Shown here piece by piece: positions 24,233 through 35,300 of a DNA stretch of 64,000 nucleotides. This stretch comes from Eutypella sp. D-1. Lineage: Eukaryota; Ascomycota; Sordariomycetes; Xylariales; Diatrypaceae. Location: the NCBI GenBank assembly GCA_023313575.1, contig JAJTTP010000006.1, positions 124,001 to 188,000 of the forward strand. Direction: 5' to 3'. The translations under genes were made by a program, and so were the position numbers. Position 1 is the first letter of the stretch; each line of letters starts with the position of its first letter. The notes below the pieces were generated by a model. The model was not told the origin of the DNA, did not search any database, and worked only from the letters and a program-made list of their open reading frames with translations.

Positions 24233-27200
24233 ATGAAAAATCCATCAAACAAGGCCAAGCCAAAGAAGGGGGGTCCTGCTAGGTCTGTGGTCGCGGCAGA
24301 GAAGAGAGCCTTAGCAGGAGACAATGAAAGCCAGGACAGCCAAGTTCTCCTAGAGAGGATGATGATCGAGCATGGAATTGGCATGGTAAGTTTCTCTCTC
24401 TCTCTCTTTTTCTGATAAAGTGATAATTAGCCCGAGAAGAAACCTCGGCAATCTGAAATTCCCATCATCCATCGGCCTGCGCTCAATTGATCCACGGTCA
24501 GCGCTTGAAGCAGGTGAACTTGGTGGTGGAGTGCGTGGAAACGTGGATGCGTGGGTGCGTGCGTTCGCAGGCGAAGATGCGACTAAGTTATTATCCACTT
24601 CTGCCACTTACAGGTCGCTGGACAAGCCTGGGCAGACAGAGCCTGGGCCAAACTGTTATAGCCTCAGCATCGGGTTCAGCTGGGGCTGCTTGCCCTGCCC
24701 TGCGTACTTAGCTATCTTGCCCAATTGTACTTACTTCTATTACTATCCATCTGTCACTAACCAATCAACCCCCCGAATATAGGTGAGCAGTTCTCCGATG
24801 TCCGAAGATGATGATCCGTTTGAAGAAGACACACTGCTAGGGAAAGGTATTTTTATTTTCAAGACATCTTCCACCAATCCTTAGTTACTTAAGTTGTACT
24901 TACAATGGCCTTACAATCTCGGGAGTCTCTGCTAACTAACATGTTCAGTATCCTTTACAACCCCCACCAGTTCGCGACAGATACACCATCAGGCAAGTCA
25001 GGTACAGGTACGTAGCGCCCGCGCAGTGATCCCTGCAAGTACTGCTGCATGTACCTAGTAGTATATGCTGCTCCCCGCGCTGTAAGGATGGCACTGATCA
25101 TAGCTAATTTATCTTTTTATCTCTCTATCACTTGCCACCACCAGGAACCACCACTTCAAAGACACCAAGACGCGTTTGACGCGTCTGTCGAGGACGCTGT
25201 CGCACAACCCCCCCATACATTATCATTACCATTGTCGCCAACCACGTTCCACCTGAGACCACAATCACAACCACACAATGGTCGTCGGATTTCCCGACAT
25301 AAGGATCCCTCCATAGGACAAGAGAACCGGAGACGGAAACGGAACATGGAGGACCCGTCACAGTCTCCCACCCAGTCTAACGACGGCCGCAGTTACGAAC
25401 AATATGCCCATGATGATACCCAGTCTTCTCGCGGCGATGACTCTCACGATGCCCGATCCCTCAACGACGACGAGACGGGAGCCGTACGGTTTGACTTCCA
25501 CCACACACATACAGATACACATACCCATACACATACCCATACACAGGATTCATTAGATGAGTCCGCACCCAACAGCATCCATAAATCGCCGCACTCTATA
25601 CCCCCGCACCCTCCAGAGACGCCTGCTGGATTTCCTAAACTTATACAACAGGTCGCCGATGAACCCCTATTAGGCCTTTCACAATTGTTCAGGCAGACGC
25701 AATACACCTCAGCTATCAAGAAAGCAAGTCCTACGTCTTCGAGGCCATCCCCCAACATATTCAATCACAATCCTATTTCGCCGAACCCCGTAATATCTTC
25801 GCCTTTGAAGGACAGAGGCCTCCGCACTTCTCCGAACGCGATCGTGTCCAGTCCAGCTTTTCCTACGCATTCTTCCCGGCCACCTGATGAACAAGCTACA
25901 TCTCCTAGATACAGCCAAGATCCGGACCTTGCCCGCTTCAACCTTCAAACAAGCCGTATTGGTCCCGAGCCCATCACCGAGTATCGGCCTTCCCGAGACA
26001 GCGAAGGTGACCAAACCGGGATAGGAGACGGTTCGGGCCAGCCGGAAGAGCTAGACTTTGATTCCTACGATACTACCCACGAACAAATTCGCCGTAGTCA
26101 CATTGCAAAGTTGAGGCGTAACAAAGCCGACAAATCGCTGTCGACGAACCTCCCTCTTAGTAGGACGGGATTTGATGATGTCGAGGTACCATCGACTGGT
26201 CAATCCAAATCAAGGTCAATTCGCCAGCCTCGTTCTATCTCTGAGGGGCACGTTTCCCAGTGCAATGGAGGATATGAGTCCGATAATGACGATAATGACG
26301 GTTCACAGGCAACCATTGCCGATTCACAAGGTGGCCAACCTCCTCGTGCACAAGATCAAGTAGTGTACATTGCAGATGACAATGACACGGATGAGGCCGA
26401 AGACGATGAGGGTTTACCGGAGTCTAGTGCTGAGGCTTTCAAAGAGGTGCCTCCGGAAACTACTACTACTACTGCTGCTGCTGCTACCATGGGCCGAAGA
26501 TTAAGCCCAGGGGTTCTACCAACCGAATTCGGTGCTACAAGTGGAAGTAGAGAAACGATACCGGAGACTAGTCCCCCGGCTCCCTACGTCCAGCCCCCAC
26601 GACCGATCGGTGATATAATGAACCAGTATTCGAGCGCGGCATCAGAGAGTGCAATGATTCCCATACCGGAACTTCCCAGCAGCTGCACCGTTTCTGCAGA
26701 GTTAGGAACAAAGCAAGACGCAGCTGAGGGCCACGTTCAACATCCGGATAATCACGGGCAGTCGGTCAGGCCATCATCGACATCAGTGGTTCCAGCTTCT
26801 TCCCGCCGGAGCGCATCTCCACGCTTAATGGAATCGAGAAATGCCAGTACGCCAATACCTGCGACAGACCCTGTGTCAGAGATTAGCTCCAACACGTCGT
26901 CATTGACAACACTATCTGCTACACCGGATATGTCGTCAAGTATAACACCGAATACTGAGCCCGATGGTGCGCACCCGAGAAAAGCGCAATTCCCTTCCTC
27001 GGGCCCCGTAGCATCCACTCTTCCGGTCTCTTCATCGCCGCGAGCACGCACATCCTCCCCGGCAGAAGCCAAGGGTCAACGTCGAGGTAGGCCTAAACTT
27101 CCTAAGACATACTCCAGCACCAGTGTCCCTAGCACTGCCTTCCGGGCCCGTATACGTCGGAGCTCACGGCACAGTTCCATGTCCACCGATGAACTGGCCA

Positions 27201-28201
27201 GGTCTTCGCCATCCTCGGCACCTGCGGATGCGTCGCTAGTAGACCATGGCACTGTCTCTTCCCGTAGGTCTATCAATACGTCAACCGCTAGGATTCATGC
27301 ACCGAAACAACCATCTTTCAAGCATCGACTCTTCGACGGAATGACATTCGCAGTCTCCTTCCAAGGCCGTCAAGCCAATGGGAGTAACGATCAATATGCT
27401 GGAAAGACGGAGAAAGCCAAAGCGGCTATTGAACGAATGATTCGGCAGGAAGGGGGCCAAATATTGGATAGCGGGTTCAACGAGCTGTTCCAGTTCGACC
27501 CCCTATCAAAAGCTATAGCCGCCTCGACCCCCGTGATGTCCAGCTCACTGAAGCTGCTCGACCAAGACACAGGTTTCACCGCTCTTATCGCAGACGGGCA
27601 TTCCCGAAAGGTCAAGTACATGCAAGCACTGGCTCTCGGTCTGCCTTGCCTCGCACCAAAGTGGATCGAAATCTGTGTGACCAAAGGAGAGTTGGTCGAC
27701 TGGTCCTCGTACTTACTCTGTGCGGGACAGAGTGCAATACTAGGAGAAGCTATCCGTTCGCGCAATCTCCAGCCGTACGACCCGTCGATGGCCAAGCTGG
27801 CAGAAGTAATAGACCAGCGACCTAAGTTGCTTGACGGCACTCAGATTCTCCTGATTATGAAGGCAAGGCAAGAGGACAAGAGACTGCCCTATGTGTTCCT
27901 CGCACGGTTACTCGGCGGGTCTCTAGTCCGCGTCCATACCATAGAGGAAGCGAGGGCTAAGCTACTAGAGCGGGAGGCCCGCGGTGAACCCTTCGACTGG
28001 GTCTATGTGGACGACCAGGTGCACAATGCCGAAGAGGCGCTGTTCAAGCCGAAGGGCGCCGGGGCGCCGCCGAAGAAAAGAAAACGGCACGCTAGAGCGG
28101 ATGACGGCGATCGGCCACCGAAAAGAATTAGGACTCTGAACGACGAGCTCGTGATCCAAAGCCTCATCCTGGGAAGGCTGATCGAGGAGGGAGAGATGTA
28201 A
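24233..28201 (+). CDS. Crb2/Rad9-type DNA damage checkpoint mediator (tandem BRCT)
   Basis: Proposed four exons: 24233-24385, 24783-24846, 24949-25007 and 25145-28201, giving 1110 aa. Intron ends are GTAAGT..ATAG, GTATTT..TCAG and GTACGT..CCAG, with branch-like CACTAAC, GCTAAC and GCTAAT before the acceptors; a donor at 25002 would remove two residues. The C-terminal ~290 residues hold two BRCT repeats: the first begins near HRLFDGMTFAVSF (about residue 818) and includes the APKWIEICV tryptophan; the second ends near FDWVYVDDQV. The disordered N-terminus contains SQ/TQ sites (SQDSQ, DDTQSS, HTQDS) and conserved-looking blocks (SQLFRQTQYTSA, ISSPLKDRGLRTSP). The family recruits checkpoint kinase (Rad53/Chk1/Cds1) to damaged chromatin after ATR/ATM phosphorylation. 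I cannot find the Tudor module that normally precedes the BRCTs. The C-terminal assignment is firm; the small 5' exons are inferred. Confidence 0.82.
25497..25546 (+). repeat. Coding CACATA-type microsatellite in Crb2 (His-Thr repeat)
   Basis: An imperfect ACACATACC/CATACA repeat inside exon 4 encodes about eight His-Thr units near residue 211, ending in a TQ dipeptide. Confidence 0.85.
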
Positions 28202-28571
28202 ATTAACGGAGGCGCCGCATAATTTTCAGGCATGTTATCAGGGTTAATCCATCGAGGGACAGCGGGGATGATTTTGGTATTGCATCTCACGGCGCGTCTG
28301 GCTTGGGACCATTTTCCGGGGCGCGATGACATTTTCTGCTCTTTATTATGGCTTTGTATGGAAATCCAAGCAGGACGATAACGTATACATACACCCTCAA
28401 GCGCGCGTGATGGGATGGCTAATGGTTATGGCCACGGCTTGGGATGGCTTCCCCGAGAGAGAGAGAGATGATGCACGAAGCGGGTATACAGAAGTTATAA
28501 CAGAGAGTTGATTTGGCATTGTTATATAAAAGCTAATGAATGTCTTACGGCGGAGATACTTCCTCGAAACT

Positions 28572-28587
28572 CCCCCCCCCCCCCCCC
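28572..28587. repeat. Poly-C tract (16 C)
   Basis: Homopolymer of 16 C in the Crb2 3' flank. Confidence 0.9.
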
Positions 28588-29277
28588 ATGAATCTCTTCA
28601 CTTCGGCGATGACGGCGGCGGCGGACCAATGCTCATGCAGACGTGCTGTTTGTAGTAGTAGGCCTACGAGCTATATATAACATGTGATGTGATGTGATAT
28701 ACAGAGCAAAAACGGCTGATATCAAATTATATAGGCGGGTTGCATGTATTCTCTTTCTCTATGCGTACCAGGCCAGGCAGGTACCGTAAGTAATGACGAA
28801 ACCCCTCCTCTGGCTAGGGATGCCATCGTCATTGCGCAGCCCCGCCCCCCCCCCCCCCTTTGTGGATAGATAGAGAGAGTTCTACCCATTCATTTCCTTT
28901 CCACATCATTACTTACTTACTTACGTCTTAACTCCGTTCTGTACTCATAGATAGATTCGCGTCTGATCTGATCACGTCGGTGGGGGTGCGTGCGCACGTG
29001 GTCGAGAATGGGGGGAGGCGTGGGGACTACATAGCTAGCAGTGGGGGAGGTTTCATGATTAGGTCAGGAGAGGAGGAAGCATCACCGATGAGCTGGAACG
29101 AAACCTCCGGCGTGGATCTGGGATGTCGGCTGCATTGAGTTGAGTTGAGTTGAGTTGTGATGGGGGGAGGGGGGCGGGGCATCCCAGAATTTTTTGTGTT
29201 TCTCTCCGGTGGTCAAGGAAGGGAAGGGAAGGGGAGGGGAGCTTGGGTTGTTGGTTGGGGTTGGTTTAAGGGAAGGT

Positions 29278-29316
29278 AAAGGGGAAAGGGGAAAGGGGAA
29301 AGGGGAAAGGGGAAAG
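29278..29316. repeat. GGGGAAA heptanucleotide tandem repeat
   Basis: About 5.5 perfect units of AAAGGGG. Four or more G4 runs with 3-nt spacers also fit a G-quadruplex pattern on the + strand. Confidence 0.88.
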
Positions 29317-32174
29317 AAAGAATGGGCGGTTTGAGTAGGAACAAATCACTAACCACGTAAACCAACGTGGAGGGGATAAATGGCTTACGTCGTGGTCTCT
29401 CTTTTCGTCGTCACTGCCCGCTACTGCTACCACTCCTCTAAGTTTGCCAGTTCTGTCCTGCTACTACTACTACTACTACTACTCGTCCACGAAGACAAAT
29501 AAACGACGGAGATGCAGGAATTTCCCACGGAAGGTTTTCGAAGAGAGAAATCGTACGTTTTGTGTTCGTGTGCGAAATGCACCACCCCTCACCCTTCCTC
29601 ACCCCTTTCTCGATACGTAAAGTTAAGTAGGCATCTAAACTACCTAAGTAAGCTTACATAGCTCTTTTCTTTTTATCCGCGTACGTACGTGCGTATCTAC
29701 ATAAAGTAGGCAGTAGGCAGTAAGGTAGCTAGCTCTCTGACTAGCAAGCAAGCAAGCTATCTACGGCATTAGGCAGTCCAGGTAGTCTAGTCTATTGGTC
29801 GGACGTGAGCGAATTATTGAACTTGATTGATTGATGGATGGGATCGATCCCCCAGAAGCTTATGCGGTACCTGAACTACCTAACCTACCTGATCTATTTC
29901 CCCCCCTTTCTCCAGGTGGGCTGCCGGATAGGAAGTGTAAGGGGAGGGGAGGGGAGCGAGGGGATTTAGGTTCGGCCGTATTCGGATTCGGTCAGGTACG
30001 TTATCAGTGGAGCCGGCGGCGCGCGAGTCGTGGAATCTCTCGCCGGCGCGCGCGCTTCCTACCAGACGGTGCGTTTGTTGTCTGTCTGCCGCATCCTCCG
30101 AGGAGACAGAAGGAATAAGCGAAAAGGAGAATAAGAAAAAAAACGTGCCGGGAGCTTTTTTTGGCTACTTCCTAGAGTTCCAACATCGTTTGAACTATCC
30201 ACGGGTAAATTTATAGAACTATTTAAGTTACCTAGCTAGTTTACCTAGATCTAGCTATGCACTTAGCCCCGTCAACTAGCTATTGTAGCTACTTTCTCCG
30301 CGCTGTATGTAAACGGCGACGACGACCCGGATCGCCGGCCTGGAGATCTAGGCCAACGAGTATCGTGTACGAGCAAGAATATTGTTGAGCTATGTAAGAA
30401 GAAGAATCAGACAAGCAGACAAGACATGCGGCAATTGCGCTCTAAAAATTGTCTACGCCGGCGTCGGGGTTGTTGTATTACAATCGCAATGCATACCCCG
30501 CCCCCTCCTTCCTGCTGCCGTGCTCCGGATACGATAAACGGTCTAACGACGAGATAGAGTTAAGATGCTTGCGAGCTGAAAGGCTGTTAGGGAATTCCTC
30601 CTCGAAAACTTGCATTGCATATTACCCCCCCCCCCTGCTTGCTATTCACATCGTTGCATCCATTGCCATGCCACCTACGTAAACCCCTCCACTTCCCGCT
30701 TCAATGCTACGGACAGAGACGGGATGGGGATAGAAGAATGAATAAATGAATGAGTGAGACCCAGCCTTGCACGTTTATCAGCGGGAGAGGTGAGTAGGTA
30801 GGTAGGTAGAGGACGAGGTTGGGGAGGAAAGTGGCCAAAGTAGTATACCGGCTAACCTTACTACCAATGACAACTGCGCTCGCTTACTTTGTACCACGCA
30901 GGCAAACGTAGACAGACAGGTGGTACTATTTTATTTGTTTCCGGATAGGCTTGCGACCGGCACAGTTGGGAAATGCAGAGACAACTTTTAGCAGCGAATT
31001 TGACAGGCGGGTTAGGCGGGCGTTGGCCGGCGGACTATCTAATGTACTTACGGTAGTTAGGCCTGGGATAAGCTCATGCATGCTTGATGCATTTTACCTA
31101 TAGATTGGTCGGCTGGTTTACTTAGGCGAGCGGGCGAAGTGCGGGGATCGTCACAATGTGGCTTGTTGTTTGTTCCTTTACCCAGAACATCCCCCAACCG
31201 AGACAGACAAGATCGATAAAACTCCTCCGCATGGCTGGCTGAAATGCAAATGCAAGTATGCGGCATGCGGCAATTGCATGTGTCCAAGGATGTGGTATAG
31301 ACAGAAATAGGCATTAAGGGTTCGTAGGTAGGGGAGGAGGAGGAGGGGGTTGATGGTGTTGGGATGTCTGCAAAAAGTTCCAAAAGCCGGATACGACCCT
31401 CGATTCATGGCCGTCCCGGGTTCGTTCGTCTGGTTCCGCCGCGTTGGGTGGTGTTCTATAGATACCTTGCATTTCAATTGCCTGCCTGCCTCATCCCCCT
31501 CGTACGCACGTACGTAACGCACGTATAAGGAACGTACGTACAACCTACCTTATTCTCAGGCAGTCAGGTCAGGGGTATGGATACGATGGAGTCCAATAGC
31601 ACTTCTTTTTAGCTGGTGTGCGTGCTGGAGCTTTGATCTAGTCCTGCAGACTGAGTAGAGAGAGGTTTGAGAGAGCTCGGGCTGCCCCCGTCAGATTTTC
31701 GGATGGAAACTTTCATGAAGGTCAAGGAATGCGGCAGAGAAAAAAGGGGGCACCATTCGGAATCGATTAGAAGAAAGGGGGGGGGGGGGGCTCGGCCAAG
31801 ATGTTTGGCGTGATGCGATGCGATGCGACGCTGGATAAGACGCGCCAAGGCCGCGAATACACGCACATACATCCCATGCCTTGCCTTGCAGCAACTCCTT
31901 GTGTATTCTATATGCACGACGCATGTCCCTAGCACCGTATCTGCCAAGGCACGCATACACACACACACACGCACGTCTTCTCAGCTCTGTGGGGGGGAGT
32001 TGCTGTCGGACCGTGTATTATCTGATACTGTTGCAGGCCTTAGGTAGACAGGTTGGTATAGTTAGCCTGTAGCTAAGCACCGTCAACGTCACATTAGGCG
32101 GTCAACTATTCACTTGTCGAGATCAGGGTAGACGATAATGGAGTGTCTGTAGTTATTGGGTGATGCGAGATCAT

Positions 32175-32197
32175 CGACGACGACGACGACGACGACG
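32175..32197. repeat. GAC trinucleotide repeat
   Basis: Seven to eight CGA/GAC units in non-coding DNA. Confidence 0.85.
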
Positions 32198-32288
32198 CCA
32201 GCGTTGACGGCAGGGTTTCTCTATCCATCTTCGTGGGTCCTCGAAAGTCCATCAAAATTGCGCTCTCAGATCAATCAATCAATCCATA

Positions 32289-32310
32289 ATCGCGATCGCG
32301 ATCGCGATCT
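32289..32310. repeat. ATCGCG hexanucleotide repeat
   Basis: Three and a half units of a self-complementary GATCGC-type repeat, so the block is also palindromic. Confidence 0.8.
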
Positions 32311-35300
32311 CTCCTGCGGGCTTCCAAGTTCCTTGCATATAAGTAGTGGACGGTCCAGTCAAGAGCCAGGGGAAAGCAGGTTTTCTTAGTCAAATTGAGC
32401 CAGAGCCGGGCAAGCTCCTCCGAAAACAGCTACCAAACTCAACGGGATTTTTCTTGATACAGCCCATAACACCGAGGTGATATAGGCTACTTTATATGTC
32501 TACTTTCCTTCGCTTCCTTGGCCAAGTTTTTTTTGAAACTTATCGTCGTCCTTTCGATGGCCATAGCGACAACGATGACGTGCAGGAGGGTATTTCGTCA
32601 TCGTAGAGACAGAAAACCCGCCGTCATGGCCGACTAGGGTATTCAACTCCGTAAGATGCATCCGCCAACAGGACTTCTAGAAATAGAAAGGAAGGAAGTG
32701 GGAGCCCGACGTGGCCACTCCACGGCCCCACAGCTAGGTGAGGCTGTTCCCGGGTTCCGTGCCATGTCGGTCTACTTGTCTTGCCTGTCTGTCTCATCGC
32801 GCATCGTGCATTTCTTTTGCATCGGCGTGGCCGTGCGTGTCCCTATTGCGGATCTTTAGAAAGGGGCGCCACCATTCGCAGACCGCCGGGCCGGCACCCT
32901 CGATTGGGGAAGAAGGCTGACGCCAGATAATGCCAATCTTTCTTTGTGTTCATATCTCTTTGGAGCTTTCTCTATACCAGCCTTCGTTTCCATTTAGGGG
33001 GGGGCCCAACTAATCTAATAAAAAACCTGACTTTGTGTGTATCACTCTGCGGCTACGTATCACGGGGATCGACGAGTTATGCGTATTTGTCGTACAAGAA
33101 CTTTGTTTTAGTGCTGCCGCCCGCCAGACCGCTCGCTTACCTTAACAGCGCGCGAATGCTAACCAGACAGCCAGGAGGGTCTTGTAACGGCAAATCATTA
33201 CCGGAGTCGCGTTGGGACCAGGTACCTGTTTATTGATTACTCCATAGACCTAGATCGTGATATCGAGATCCCGCCAACATCTCATGTAGGTCATACACCA
33301 GGAAAGAAAAGAGGTTCTTTGTCGGAGAAGCTGAGTTGCTGGGGAGCCCCGTGCGACGTTGCGAAAGTGAAAGTGCTCGCATCCGCCCGGGGAATATTTT
33401 CGCGCTGATCATTTCGTAATCGCGGCGGCTATCTGGGCCTAACCTACCTAGGTACCGTTTGATACTGAGATCTGGAGATTTTGGGGATCTGGGGTTTCTC
33501 TATCCTACTCTGTCAACTGTTAGGAGGGAGAGGCAGATATGGGAAAGCAGTCTGGCAGCCATACCCATGCAACCATGTCCTCCTTTCTACCCTGTAAATC
33601 CATACCTTTAGGTTTTGATGTAATACATCATCGATATCTCATTGACTTTCCCGCGTCCCCCTTACCTACCTACTACTATGGGACAGCTTACTTAGTTTCG
33701 CTGTCACTGCTACACCCTAACGCTAGCCCGCGTCTATTCCCCAACGTCACAACGTTCCATCCGCGCTCACCTCGGTGGGTGAATGAGCAGGCCGTAAGCT
33801 GGCCGCCATTGCTCTGTCAATCAGTCCGTGTTCAACTCGCCAATCAGCTCAATCATCCATCCAACAGTCAGACGGCTCGTATACACATAGCACAGAGTAG
33901 TTCATTGGATCAGCTCAATTGAATACGAGCAGTGACCTCTTACCGTTTGAGTTCTGTCAAGGGGGGGGTGTGTGTGTGCATAAGGTAATAAATCCTTGAT
34001 TTTTATTTTTATTGTGATGAAAAGAAATAAAAACTCCTCGTAGGGTGGAGGTCAAAAAAAAAAAAAAAAAAAGACCGCTAAAGAGCCGCGAAGCTAAACA
34101 CAATGGATACTATTTTACTATTCATAGCAGGCAGGGAGACGAAACTGGCGTCCCCAATCCCGCCTGCACGGGCGGCACTTACGTATATGACTTTACTTAT
34201 ATGACGAACCGGGAGCGCGCAAACGGGGTTTCCGTGCGAAAAGGGCAGGCAAGGCCGTCGGCTCCGAAGCACACGGGCCTCCGTACACCGCGTTTGGCAT
34301 CCAGCAATCAATCAATCAATCGATCAATTCAAATCGATCGGCGCCCATTGGTCGTGGTTCAGGTTTCTTGCAGGTTTCCATTTACATGTACATACATTCA
34401 CTACGTACATAACCAGACATTTCCCACACTGTCGATCTTTCGTATAGGCATTGCGTAGATGGAGCCGGGCATGTTTCAAGGGGGCCAAGACATGGGCAAA
34501 ATTGGCAAAAGTTGGTGAGAGAGAGACAGAGAGAAAGGAAGAAAAAACCATAAAATAAAATAAAAAATCGAACAATTCAAAGAGACCGGCGTAGATTAGC
34601 GGCGTGGCTGTGCATGCCGCCGCCGGGAAACGGGATGGGGGAAATACGGAGGCAGGGGAGGGTTTCGGCGGAGAAGTCATGGAAAGAAAAAACAGAGAAA
34701 TGACCGTAATTCGTCGTACGATAAAACCTCAAGGAGAGAGCATTGAGAACTCATTAGTTCGGTCGACCGATCGATGTTTCGTCTTGGTATGCTGCTCTAC
34801 CTTTGCGTATGTAACGATACCAACATTACATTGGAATGCCTGCCCCCTAGAGATCTATGGAACACGATGGACGATCACATACCCGCGCCGTAGTGTTGGC
34901 ATTTGGTAGGTAGAGCTGAGCCGAGCCAGGCCAATTGCGCGCCGGACCCATAACTCAACAGAAACTATACCTGTATAGCGGCGCCGTCTTGTCGATACGA
35001 CAACGCAGCACCAACAACAAAAGACCACCACCACCGACGAGAAGCGGCGCTTGCAAGGCCCTCGCTTCCTAAACTCAACCTAGGTAGACCCTGCCAACTA
35101 TGTAGCTGGCTCGGCTACGTAGCCGATTCCGCCCTCGTAGGAGGTAAAGAGGGATAACGTCATCGTGGCAGTTTAGCCGCCTTCAACAAACGATACATAC
35201 TACATACATACTCGTCTCGGCAAGCGACCGAGGACTACCTCTCTTATACCGCCGTAGTAATGGCTAGCAAGCAGACTAGGTAGGATAGAGCAGATCAATA

